From Owenia fusiformis (lineage: Eukaryota > Annelida > Polychaeta > Sabellida > Oweniidae), in the NCBI GenBank assembly GCA_903813345.2, contig CAIIXF020000001.1, positions 58,917,885-58,981,884 of the forward strand: 64,000 bases of DNA, read 5' to 3'. A model generated the notes under the pieces. It saw only the letters and a list, made by a program, of their open reading frames with translations, was not told where the DNA came from and searched no databases. The position numbers and the translations under genes were made by a program. Of this stretch, positions 37,601-47,890 are shown one piece after another (the stretch's first letter is position 1; each line of letters opens with the position of its first letter).

Positions 37601-40600
37601 TCGAACCCAATCAGAAGTTTCAATTTTGACTGGCGCCGCATACATTATCTCAAGTCTCACCCAATATTTTTATGTATACGTTAACAAGTGTGTGATGGAG
37701 GGGTTGCCATTTTAGTAAAGGGTGTAAATGCGTTTTTGTGCTTGATACAGGGTATATTTAATGGAAAAGTTTAAATTATGATGTTGAATTATTGGTGTCT
37801 ATCATATATTTAAGAACTGCCATCTATATATGAATATAAAGTTTAAATAACTAACGTGAACAAAAGATTAATGAGATTCTGATTGTCAGGTTCTGAGAAT
37901 GCTGCTGCGATCTTTGAATAAACTCTAAATTATCAATGATATAATTATAATCTATTGTGATAACGAACACCTCCCAATCTGAATGCTTTTAACTGCACAG
38001 TGGCATTTGGATTAGACAGATTTTACTGTATAAGTATAATAGACATTAATAGTATTACTGGAATTCCAAAAAATCATAAGGCCTATAGCAACAATCATGT
38101 GAACTTCAGGTCAAAATTCCAATGCTCCCTTGGCCAATCAAATCAGTTCATTGCATTTGTTTCATCAATGCTCTCAATATCATAATTATTCCACATGCAA
38201 ATACTGTACTACCGGTTAATTTGCGAGTTTAAATTTCATGAATTTTGAGAAATACCAATTTTGCGGCCATTAAATTTTGCGGATATCAAAGGTTTAACTT
38301 CCATTATTCTCTGAATCCTCAACAGTAATTACACCTACTCAATATCATCATGGGCTTTCAACTAGAAGGGTATGCAACTCTATGTAATAACATGAGACCT
38401 TCAAAATGAGCAATGACATGCTTCCCTTTTATGGCAATATTTCAAAAAGTATTAGATAAATGTATATGTTTTAGTATTATTTTGAATAAAAATCAATTTT
38501 TAATATGATTTAAGCATAAAATATATTCAATATCATATAAAAGTAAACAAAAGAGACCAATAAGAATAAGAGTTATCAAGATGTTCTCTCTGAGTATTGC
38601 ATTGTGGGTAATTATTCAAGAACACATTCCAATAAAAAGATAATTTGTGGGAGAATGTTCACTTTCTGTATTGTCATAATTAGGATGAATTCCAATTTTT
38701 ATTAAATTATCAAGATGTATGTAGAAGATCATGTTTTTATTTTTGAGTTATTTCTTTTAATCATCAATAAAAAGTACAAAATAAGATTTTCTTGGAATGT
38801 GTACATTCTCCAATTTTGAAAACCCATGGCAATGTTTATGTATGAAATATGGGAAGTTGCCTACCCTTCTAGTTGAAAGCCCATGATATCATATACTTTG
38901 GATAAGATTTACAATCTCTAGATCTTAGTCAATGGCATGTTGCACCTCAGCCTTTAATTGAGAAAGAGTCGAAGGCATGCGAGGCGAATCCTGGAAACCC
39001 GGGTTTGGGAAAGCAGGGTTCACTGTTTAATTCCGTTGACACGTGTGCGAAACTACATTCATAATTCATACGACAGTGAACAGGAGGTTTACAGTCAGAC
39101 CCGGATGCGCCTATCCCTATTTAAATGTTTGTTTCGCGGACCAGGGTTTAAGGCCATTCCGAGCGAAATAAGTGTTTAATGAGGCCACGAAATATAAAAG
39201 TTCGTTTTATTAGAATCTTATACGTGTTACTTTGTAGACGTTAGACATATCGGAAATAAATAATTTTATTTCTGAAGAAGTAGGATGGACATCCTACGAA
39301 ACGTCAAAAATAAAAATAAATATCTCTGAGAAAGAAAATCAACAACTTTGTACATTACTACCAGAGAGATGAACATTCATAGAAATATCGGAAATAGTTA
39401 CGTATTATGACTGGTCTATAATGGGCAAAGCTAGAAGACCCCTTATACTCGTTCGTTCTCTATTTTGACTAAGATAATATATCAGTACAACGGCTACTAA
39501 AACAAGGAAAAATTGGCCAGTAGAGATGATGAACTTGAAACAAATTTATTTTTATTCATATAAATAAATAATATTTGATTTAAATACAATTCCACGCTAT
39601 TACCATCCTCCAGTGTTGCAATTTCTATTGTCAGTCTGGGTCAAAATCTTACATATTACAACAAGGAGGATTGGCTCCCAGGATCGAAACTCGATATTTT
39701 CCAACAATGAAAACGTCGAAATGTCGTTATTTTCTGAAATTAAAACCGACTATAAATTCAAAATAAACAGTTCAAAAGATTCGAACCAATATCTCGATCA
39801 TTTCTTGTGAGTTTTGGAATTTTTCGTTTGGAAATAAGACCAAAATTCACGATTTAAATGTTGAAGTGAACAAAATGGCGGCTGTTTGAATTCGAATTTT
39901 GTATTACGACATACCCATATATGGGACAGAATATCGGTGGTGCACTCTGGGAGCCAATCCTCCTTGATATTACAATTGATAACGAGGAACCCTTCTAATA
40001 AAAACAATTAAATCCAGGTTTGAAAACTTCCGAAAATAACACGAACGACTCTAATTGTGAACAGTTCACATTTTTGCAAAGGCGGATTTAGATGACGGCA
40101 AACCCGGGTTTTGAGGGCGCAACTTATGGCAACGAGTGCTTCTGGATTCATCGGCCGTCGCCCGGCCGATTAAGTATTTTGGTTAAAACTGAATACGATG
40201 AATCGGCGAACTCCCATGCACACCCCGGATTAGCCTGACTACGGCAAAGTCAGATACCGTTGTCACAAATGGCGGACATAACCGTCGCTTCAATTAGATT
40301 TTCATGAACTGTATGTTTAAATAGAGCACTTAGACTAAATTCCTTTGGAACAACAATCAATCAAAGTGTCTTAATACTCATTGTAGAGTTAATAATGTTC
40401 TACCATCGAAATAAAGTATTTAATTTAACCGATCAAAATGAGATACGGGACAACGGACACTGTAATTACCATATGCCGTTGTCTTTCTAAATTACTCAAA
40501 TTCAGATTCCGTTGTCATTGACGATATCGAAGAGGCTATCAGTAGGACGGCACATTGAAAAAACCCATTGTTGTTTACCAAACTTTATATCAAAGTGGTG

Positions 40601-43600
40601 TAGCGATATATGACGTCATCGCACTACTTGTTTCTGGTCCGTTGGCTACCATCTTTATGAGGTCCAATGAAACGGGAAACATTTAAACATTTGAAAATGA
40701 AAGTGACGGATAGAATTCTACTGATCTCTTCTTTCCAACTATCTTGTTTTAATGTTCGAAAAATGCACATAAATGGGAGTAAAATGCAATCAAACACGTG
40801 GGACTTTCACTCATTTTGTACCCTATATTCGTGCAAAATTAACATTGATTAAACATAATTTTTTTAAATGTCTGAATCGCTTAAAAGTTAAAATAAATAC
40901 GATATTCTATAAGTACCAAATATCAATCAGTTCCGATAAAATGCCTTCATTTGTTACATTTTCTACGAAAACGGCTGGGCATAATTTCGGTAGAAATGTG
41001 TATTTTACGACGTTATATGCATGGTTGAATCCAAAAAGTAGCGTCATTCAGGAAATTATCATGTGTGCGTAAAATCATGTGGATATTTCATTTTGAGTAA
41101 CTGAATTATCAAATTGACATATATATTGTCTTTGGAACATCACCTTTACACAGAATTATTTTCATAATGATTGCTCGATTTGCTCCATGATGAAATGCCA
41201 TTTTAGACCTGGAGCTGACTCGTATCAAAAAGTATTTAGCAATGAGTTCAGGCTCACTGATTTTAAAGATAGATAAAATGAACGAAAGGGAAAAGGTTAT
41301 GTGTGCCTAAAAGCATGTGGATATTTAACCTTTAATAAATGAATTACAATTTTGATGTTTATATAATCTGAAGAACATCACCTTTACACATAATTATTTT
41401 ATGATAATTGATCGATTTTTTCATGATAAACTGCAATTTTAGACCTGACACATATTAAAGAAGTATCGGACAATGTATTTAGGCCTACTGATTTTGAGGA
41501 TAAATAAAATGAGCAAAAGAAGAAAAGGTCACGTGTGCGCAAAAGCGTGTCAGTATTTGGATTTGAAGAAATGAATTAAAGTTTTGACATTAATAATATT
41601 TGTGAAGCATCACCTTAACATAGAATTATTTTCATAATTTTTGCTTGATTCCTTCCATGAGAAAAATGCAATTATAGACCTGGCACGCGTATCAAAGAAG
41701 TATTTGGCAAATTTCGTCCAGTCTCATATTGGTTTTCAAGGTAAATGAAATAAGCAAAACTGGAAAAGGTCATGTGTGCGTAAATGCGTGTCAGTATTTA
41801 ATTTTGAAGAAATGCATTCATTTTTTGACATCAATATTATTTGTGAAGCATCACCTTAACATAGAATTATTCTTGATTCCTTCCATTAGAAAATGCAATT
41901 ATAGACCTGGCACGCGTATTAACGAAGTATTTGGCAATTGCGTCCAGTCTCATTGGTTTTCAAGGTCAATGAAATATGCAAAACTGGAAAAGGTCATGTG
42001 TGCGTAAATGCGTGTCAGTATTTAATTTTGAAGAAATTAATTAATTTTTTTACATTAATATTATTTGTGAGGCATCACCTCTACGCAGAATTATTTTTAT
42101 AATTTTTGCTTGATTCCTTCCATGAGAAAATGCAATTATAGACCTGGTACACGTATCAAGGTTGTATTTAGAAATTGAGTTCGGTCTCCTTGGTTTTCAA
42201 GGTAAATTAAATGAGCAAAACTGGAAAAGGTGTGCTTAAAAGCGTGTGAGTATTTAATTTTTGATAATTTTTTTGACATTTTTGACATTTATTATATCTA
42301 TGGGGAATCATCTTTACACAGAGTTATTTTTCGATTCAAATTTAGTTCCTTTATTAGAAAGGCATGGCTAAGATTGGTTCTTATGTACAACTGTAATGAG
42401 ATTTTTATGTTTGAATCGCAATAATGTCAAATGTGCGTGAATGCATGTCAATATCTTTTTTTAAAAACTGAATTATGATTTTGACATTTTCATAAGCTTT
42501 AAACCATTGCCTTTCCACATATTTATTTATTTTAACATGAGAACTTTAAAAACGTTCATAACTGAACGGTCAATGTGAGTTGAATTAAAATAAAAAATAT
42601 CAATTATCTGAGCATTTTCGTTACATTACGTCATACGGGATTTCGTGCTTTAAGTGGGCTGAAATTTGAAATGGCACGTGTGCAAAAACGTTTGTTATCA
42701 ATTCGTCTTTCAAAACACATTTTTATTTTTTACATATCTATGATCTATGATATATAACCTATGAAAAGAATTATTTTCAAATTAATTGCTAGGTTAATTC
42801 AATAAACAATTCTGAGGTATATTTGAACTTTAATTCCATAGCAGATGTAATTCGGACAAAAGTTTTAAAATTCAAGAAGAGATTAAATCGATCAAAATAA
42901 ATCTTATAATTCAAACAAGTCGACAATACTTGGTTCAGTTCTTTCATTTTCAATCATACCAAGGTGATAGATTAACATAAGTGACCTTTCGAAAACATAC
43001 CGTTTTTGTAGAAAATGAAAGAAAATCGCGTTATAACACGAGTAATTGTCAAGTTCACGTCTTAAGTTTGATGTGGTAAAAAGCATTCTTCATAAGTCAC
43101 ACATTTAAGTTAAGGGAAGCCAAGATCATTTTAAAAATGAAACATTTGAATAGATATTTTTAACATTGAAATAAGAAAGAAAGTAAGCTTATACTAGTAG
43201 ATTTGCTAGAACTAGCTGTTTGGAATTCATCAACTTTTCTCCACAGGATCATTTTGTAGTACAAATGCAGGTCATTCAAAGGAAGTGTAGGTTTCAACAT
43301 CCCCGTCTATGAATATTGATCTTTTTCAGACAGCAAAGGTAAGTTTAAAATAGAATTACTTCTTACGAATCCAAATTACATTTAAACTTAGAATTGTGAT
43401 CTACGATCTTATGGGTATGTCACAAATTTGATTAGATACATTCACTCAGCAGGCCGTTAAACATGTAATTAACTTTACAAGCGTAACTATAGGCAACTTC
43501 GATTTTAGTATGTTCAAGTTCAAGTTCTGTAGTCTCGAGAGTCAAATGATTATCATAGTTTATTTGGTCTGCTTTTAGAATTGGGAAAACGAAGGCAAGG

Positions 43601-46600
43601 TTCATGTTTTATGAACATTCCGATTTGATAGCAAACTTTATTTTTGAGTGTATTAAATCAAATAAAGCTTATTGCGTCGGGACCTGTACGTTCGCCCAAT
43701 TAAAAGCAAATGTGCCGTCAATTAAAGAAACATGCACAGTGGTACACCCTTTTTGGAAAACATAACACTGATAATAAAAATTCATCAATTGTTATGAAAT
43801 TTGCACCATCATTAAAAAGAATCTCGAATTTCATGATGTAAAAATATCGGATAAATATGACAAGAAATAAAAATTTGTTACATTTTTCCCCAAAAAGTTG
43901 TAAAATAAAAATAAACTAAAAAAATAATATTTTCACGACAAAAAATAGATAGGTCAACTGTATTGATTATACATGACGTTTTCAAAGAGTAGAGAGCTAG
44001 ATTCAAAGCACTGTTCCTGCAAGTTTCAAATGAAAATATTAAAAACTGCGCGAGTAAGAGGACCGCAACTTTTTATGTCTACACTGACAAAAACTTGAAA
44101 TTCACGTTGTAAAGATATAGTCCATCGCGGAAGTGCACGTCATAAAGCTGATGGGTTAAGGCAATGTGCCGTCCAACTGTATATTGTGCATGTGGCGATT
44201 CACGACCCAATTTGATCGAAAATGGGATTTCATATGATACATTATCACAAGAGCTTAATGCATGCACAGAATTAACGACGATAAAATCCAATGAGGACCA
44301 AGTGATTAAACAGTTGAAGCGACGGTTATGTCCGCCATTTGTGACAACGGTATCTGACTTTACCGTAGTCAGGCTATTCCGGTGTGATGCAGTGTCTCGA
44401 TATAGACACTGCGGCGGGCAGATAAAGACAAATACCACTGGAATCAGCATAAAAAGATCTATAATTCTGCGTTTTTTAGATTTTTAAATTGAAGTCTCAA
44501 TAAAAAATTAAATGCTAAAATAATTCCATTTTGAAAAAAATCTAACTGCGCCTTCTTGAATTATGACGTCACAATGACACTATCTCATTTGCATATTCAA
44601 TTTTTTTCAAAAAACAAAAAAGTATGGGTATAGCCCTTCAAAATGATATATAACTTATTGGGTGTTGCTTCCTTTTCTTGCTTCTAGATTCATTTACATT
44701 TTAGTTTTTCATTTCTTTCCATTTTCCCAAAAATAATCAGGCATGAGAGAGTTAAGTTAGATTTGAACTTTTGAGAACTTGTAGATAATTTTGAAAAAAT
44801 GGTCAATTTGAAACAAGTTGAAAAAAGACATTTTTGACTTTGAGAAGGTCATTGAAGGTCAAGTATTTTTTTGACCTTGAGAATGTCATTGAAGGTCAAA
44901 TCTACAATGTGTCTCAAAAAAGGTTACACTTACAAAAAGTTCAATATCTTTCATAATTTTGACTTTTCTCCCAGGGTGTCCGGAAAGTAAAGATACAAAT
45001 GCTCTCATTTCAAGAGATTTACCTGTTATGAGATGAAATTGCTACAGATCGTAGAATGACATTATAAGAATATATCCTACAACTGTCATGACTTTTAGTT
45101 TCAAAATGAAAAAGTTATGGTTGTTATGGTAACGAGAGTCAAGGGTAAGTGGAGCAACGTCACAACTGTGTTCTACAAATCTCTTTCCTTCTCATATGAT
45201 CTTGGCACTCCACCATCTATTCCTATATTATATCAAATTATGTACCACAACAGCATAAGGATTAGTTCTTTAACATTATTTGATCATTTCATATTACTAC
45301 TATCATTGAATATTCAGTATTTTCCCCATTATCTATACATTCTTGGTGCATCTTGACCGGCGATTCAAAGGCCTGGCAAAACCGCTGCTGTCCATCTCTT
45401 AGATTCCTGATAATATTGGCTTCCAGCTGAGTCTCATTTGTATGTTGAACTTCTTACAAATATTGCTTTCAAATGGTCATTAAAAAAGGTAGAAGTCTAA
45501 AGAGGCTTTATCAGGTGAATATGGGGCATTGTATAGAAAGGTTTAATGTCAAGACACTCAATTGTAAGATTTGTTTTTTGCTTTGTGAATTGATGCATTG
45601 TGGAGATGCAATATTGACTTTCCTACTATAATGGCCAGGGACCATTCTTCTAGGCACTTGTATAATATTTCTTTCATTATACTGGTTAGTGACATAACAT
45701 AGTTCTGATATGTAGCAATGGCATCATTATATAAAAGAAAATACTATGGCAGCAATAAAACAATGATGAACTAAACAAAACATTGATAGAAAATACAACA
45801 AAAAACACTGTTTCAAATGGTTGTCTTTTAGCAATTTTTCACTTTTTAGCGTTGTTCTGGAACTGCTCCGCATACCCCTCGTATCCGTAACTATAACAAC
45901 CGTAACTTAAACACATTTAGACTATATGTGATGAAAGTTGGTAGATATATTGTAATATTGTTTCTCTACAATCTGTAGCAATTTCATTTCAAAAAACTCA
46001 AATTTCTTAAAATAAGAGTATTTGTATCTTTACTTTCCGGACACCCTATACTTTGTATACCAAAAGACAAATCTTCCAAGAATAATTTGACACCATCAGA
46101 TTCAAAATCTGTCCTTGGTTGACTGCATAGGACAGCTTTTAGTGTCCCATGGTGAAATCTGACTTGCGCCAACGTCTAAGTGATTCATTGGATGAACCAA
46201 ATGACAAAATAGGAACAGTTTCTTTAACATTTTTCTTCCGAGTTGAAGCTTGACCTTTAATGAGTCATTCTGTTATTTTCCTATTTGTCTTACATATGAT
46301 CATTGGGTCTATCCACATAAACATAAACATGTGGTCCCCTCAACATGTTCTCCAAAGCAAATCTGAGGTACCTTGCCCATGCGCACATGGATTGTAATAT
46401 TACACTGATTCCATCAATTATTTTTGCAGAAGTTCATTTAGGTCAGTTTATGATGTTGTAAAACACTTTCAGAGGCCCTTCAAAAATCAAGGGTGTAAAG
46501 TGGAATGACCCTGGGGGCCAATCCATTGGGTAATTCAATGCTATCTTCTAATTTCCAAAGAGTTCTACCAAACGATCTGCCACAGGCCTTTGCACCATCC

Positions 46601-47617
46601 TGTTGCCATCATAGGTAACAAAATTGAACACTCTGACCATGGAATCTTGTATTTCTATCCAGGAAAAAACAATTGGATCATTGATCATATCAAGATATCA
46701 CTGTCCACAGCATTCACACCAAAAAAGAATTGATCACTACATGTCCAACCACTGAGAAGTTAGCGCAAATCAGATTTCACATGCGTCTATAAAATCTGTC
46801 CTGCGCAGCCATCATGGACGGATTTTGAATCTGATGGTGTGGATTTATTCAAGAAAGACTGGTTTTTGGTATCTAAGTATACTTGGTGGAAAAATCAAAA
46901 TCACGAAAGATATTATACTTTTTGTAAGTGTAACATTTTTTGAGACACATTGTATAGTCAGTTTTGAACATTTGAAAACTTCTAGATGACTTTGAAAAAA
47001 ATTGGTCAAATTGAAACAAGTTGAAAAATATCCATTTGACCTTTTTTTGACCTTGAGAAGGTCAAATCTCGAATCTAACGTCAAATTTGATAAGTTGCAC
47101 ATGATTTTAAAAATAGAATTTGGCCAATTTGAAGCAAGTTGAAAAAAGAGCTTTTTACCTTTTTATTTTTCCTTTTTGACCTTGAAAAGGTCACTGAAGG
47201 TCAAGTCTTATATATAAAGTCAGATTTGAACTTCTGAAAACTTGTAGATGATTTTGAAGTTTTAGAATTGTTGCAGACGCCAACCACCAACCGCCGACGC
47301 AAAAAAAGCGGAGACCATAACAAAATGTCACCACTTTTTGGCGATGACAAACAAAATTGTGAAATCCCAGCTGTCATGTTGAAAATGTCTTCAAAATTCA
47401 GTTTGCTTCTTTTATAACAATTTTCAAGCAAGAAAATACAAAATAATCTTATTATAATTGTGTGTGATTTCAGAGGGGCAGTTCTAGTGTTCTACTTCAG
47501 TTGAGTGAGGGACACACTGTCCATATAGCACTTGAGTACTACTATAATTACTACGTCACCCTTGGCCAAGAATCAACGTTCAGTGGCTTTCTCCTTCAAC
47601 ACGGGCAGCAGACATAA
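25629..47617 (+). CDS. Secreted CASPR-type fibrinogen-like / double sushi / C1q protein
   Basis: Ten exons join without a phase conflict into 538 aa: 25629-25714, 26589-26650, 26875-27154, 27398-27630, 28408-28599, 29821-30000, 30618-30794, 31290-31406, 31610-31755 and 47474-47617 (TAA). All have GT..AG introns. Residues 1-22 are a signal peptide. About 50-284 match the fibrinogen-like region of contactin-associated proteins: 'VNPNGDGAPLVVFCNM', then 'SCQQYVRYECYNSG', then paired Cys in 'CGCSLRGNC' and 'LCNCNN', then 'YTIGPLTC'. This region contains a TEGP repeat at about 195-210. Residues about 287-343 and 346-402 are sushi/CCP domains, with 'VNYTCSEGF' and 'VTYTCKQGY' as signatures. About 406-538 is a C1q domain ('MIAFSA', 'VFTAPFEGLYHIDV', 'STFSGFLL'). 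The product is an extracellular, probably trimeric, carbohydrate- or surface-binding protein; a role in innate recognition is inference. The last intron is 15.7 kb and cuts the C1q domain. Confidence 0.9.
27857..28093. mobile_element. MITE in an intron of the C1q gene
   Basis: The ends CAGTGCTCACCATAAATAAA and its reverse complement enclose 237 bp. It is preceded by TA and followed by CA, so a Tc1/mariner TA target with one mutation is possible. A related fragment (CTCACTTCAGCAAATCC) occurs at about 59.17 kb and again at about 63.71 kb. Confidence 0.65.
28137..28290 (+). mobile_element. tRNA-derived SINE-like sequence
   Basis: CCTTTGGCCGAATAGGTAGA resembles a tRNA 5' half with box A, and GGTCATGGGTATCTG is a degraded box B about 40 nt later. 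The 3' part is not tRNA-like, so this is a SINE head rather than a tRNA gene. Confidence 0.4.
31887..32430. repeat. Dispersed repeat segment P, copy A (interrupted by a MITE)
   Basis: It starts GAGAAAGAGTCGAAGGCATG and is closely similar to 38960-39450 along its length. It differs by the MITE at 31927-32099, which is absent from the other copy. Confidence 0.85.
31927..32099. mobile_element. Short MITE, CxGGTGTxAAAG ends
   Basis: Left end CCGGTGTAAAAGG, right end TTTCACACCTGG. Segment P at 38960 has the uninterrupted site (GAAACCCGGGTTTGGGAAAG). Another copy lies at 49537-49695. Confidence 0.7.
33012..33240. repeat. Dispersed repeat segment R, copy A
   Basis: It is closely similar to 37680-38060 in the shared blocks GGGGTTGCCATTTTAGTAAA and GATAACGAACACCTCCCAAT. 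It ends in a pogo-like terminus (GGATTAGACAGGTTTTACTG). Confidence 0.75.
35135..35560. repeat. Dispersed repeat segment S, copy A (empty site for the 38.35-kb MITE)
   Basis: It is nearly identical to 38017-38348 plus 38893-38960. The continuous sequence CCCAATATCATATACTTTGG here is the pre-insertion form of the MITE site at 38349. Confidence 0.85.
38349..38885. mobile_element. MITE with CATGGGC ends and 7-bp target duplication
   Basis: The 537-bp element starts CATGGGCTTTCAACTAGAAG and ends with the reverse complement (19 of the first 20 or more bases shared). It is flanked by ATATCAT at 38342-38348 and 38886-38892. The paralogous empty site at about 35.48 kb contains one ATATCAT, so the 7-bp duplication is directly verified. 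No ORF is present. Confidence 0.9.
39254..39386 (+). ncRNA. Retro-inserted short element with hammerhead-ribozyme-like core
   Basis: A stem AAATAAA/TTTATTT (39254-39260, 39265-39271) lies directly before CTGAAGA (39272-39278). An extra A and a perfect 7-bp stem GTAGGAT/ATCCTAC with loop GGAC follow, then GAAACGTC (39298-39305). That is the CUGANGA-helix II-GAAA arrangement of hammerhead ribozymes, with one extra A at the helix II junction. The insert of about 138 bp is flanked by the 12-bp direct repeat ATATCGGAAATA (39247-39258, 39385-39396) and is missing from the paralogous segment P at about 32.35 kb. Long duplications and a hammerhead are known from Penelope-like elements and retrozymes. 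No reverse transcriptase is present here. Confidence 0.55.
39662..39966. mobile_element. MULE-like MITE with 9-bp target duplication
   Basis: The ends CAAGGAGGATTGGCTCCCAG and its reverse complement enclose 305 bp, flanked by ATATTACAA at 39653-39661 and 39967-39975. A 9-bp duplication suits Mutator-like elements. One arm contains AAAATGGCGGC. Confidence 0.75.
40221..44386. mobile_element. 4.2-kb CAC-end transposon, family 2
   Basis: The terminal inverted repeat of about 75 bp starts CACCCCGGATTAGCC (left) / CACACCGGAATAGCC (right) and is flanked by the perfect 5-bp duplication ATGCA (40216-40220, 44387-44391). Each repeat contains an inward CAAATGGCGGACATAACCG. The motif GACAACGG recurs in the subterminal regions. 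The interior holds a 1.7-kb tandem repeat and no recognisable transposase. An open frame spanning the right end (44164-44487) has no recognisable domain. Confidence 0.85.
41045..42760. repeat. Diverged tandem repeat, about 8 units of 205-245 bp
   Basis: Units begin with GAAAAGGTCATGTGTGCGTA-like sequence near 41060, 41290, 41522, 41764, 41986, 42224, 42427 and 42672. The units at 41.5-42.2 kb are most alike and the outer ones are degraded. The array lies inside the 40.2-44.4-kb transposon. Confidence 0.8.
44750..44940. repeat. Dispersed repeat with DR4 nuclear-receptor half-sites, copy 1
   Basis: It contains GATTTGAACTTTTGAGAACT, GAAACAAGTTGAAAAA and AGGTCA-TTGA-AGGTCA, a direct repeat with 4-bp spacing. 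Related copies lie at 46950-47440 and 62218-62500. Confidence 0.75.
44973..46047 (-). mobile_element. Mariner-like element with decayed transposase
   Basis: Inverted repeats of about 110 bp start AGGGTGTCCGGAAAGTAAAG at both ends. On the - strand, 45.36-45.70 kb reads as a broken C-terminal transposase. 'NAPYSPDKASLDFYLF' corresponds to the conserved proline-rich SPD block before the last catalytic Asp. Stops on both sides show it is dead. Confidence 0.7.
46100..46850 (-). pseudogene. Second decayed DDE transposase fragment
   Basis: On the - strand, 46.50-46.63 kb reads 'QQDGAKAPVADRLVELFGN' with frame breaks, like the QQDGA..H block of IS630/mariner-type transposases. Boundaries are not defined. 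Confidence 0.35.
46945..47445. repeat. Dispersed repeat with DR4 half-sites, copy 2
   Basis: It carries the same TTTGAACTTCTGAAAACTTG and GAAGCAAGTTGAAAAA blocks as the other copies, plus AGGTCA-CTGA-AGGTCA at about 47185. It ends 28 bp before the last exon of the C1q gene. Confidence 0.75.
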
Positions 47618-47890
47618 GCATGTGTATAATCAGAAATTACCAGTGCTAGAAAATAATTGTAGGACAGTCAAATATATAGATATTGTAGATTAAATATGCT
47701 TAAATGCACAGAAAAATACACATTCATATCAGCTGAGAATTTTGAGATTTGCTCTGAAAAAAATCTCAAAATCATGCAACAATGGAAATGGTGTTTCTTG
47801 CAAAGTATATCCTTTCTTATCGTATTTGTACAAAAATATAACAACATAACCCTGGTTGAGTATGAATTGATTAAACTTAAGGGACAGAGT

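Larger units (their letters stand above)
37680..39560. repeat. Second array of the same segments in the order R-S-P-Q
   Basis: R (37680-38060), S (38017-38960, MITE inside), P (38960-39450, hammerhead-like insert inside) and Q (about 39480-39560, similar to 32930-33010) follow one another. The first array runs P-Q-R-...-S between 31.9 and 35.6 kb. The orders are circular permutations, as expected from a tandem array. Confidence 0.7.
31756..47473 (+). other. Last intron of the sushi/C1q gene (15.7 kb), transposon-rich
   Basis: The intron contains permuted segmental duplications (31.9-39.6 kb), MITEs at 31927-32099 and 38349-38885, the hammerhead-like insertion at 39254-39386, a MULE-like element at 39662-39966, the 4.2-kb CAC-end element at 40221-44386, mariner relics at 44973-46850, and two copies of a repeat rich in nuclear-receptor half-sites. 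No additional exon was recognised. 36.5-37.6 kb shows nothing assignable. Confidence 0.8.

Noticed and set aside
44164-44487. 107-aa ORF crossing the right end of the 40.2-44.4-kb transposon
   Set aside because: It spans the terminal repeat and the host flank, has no domain, and would need the insertion site to be coding.
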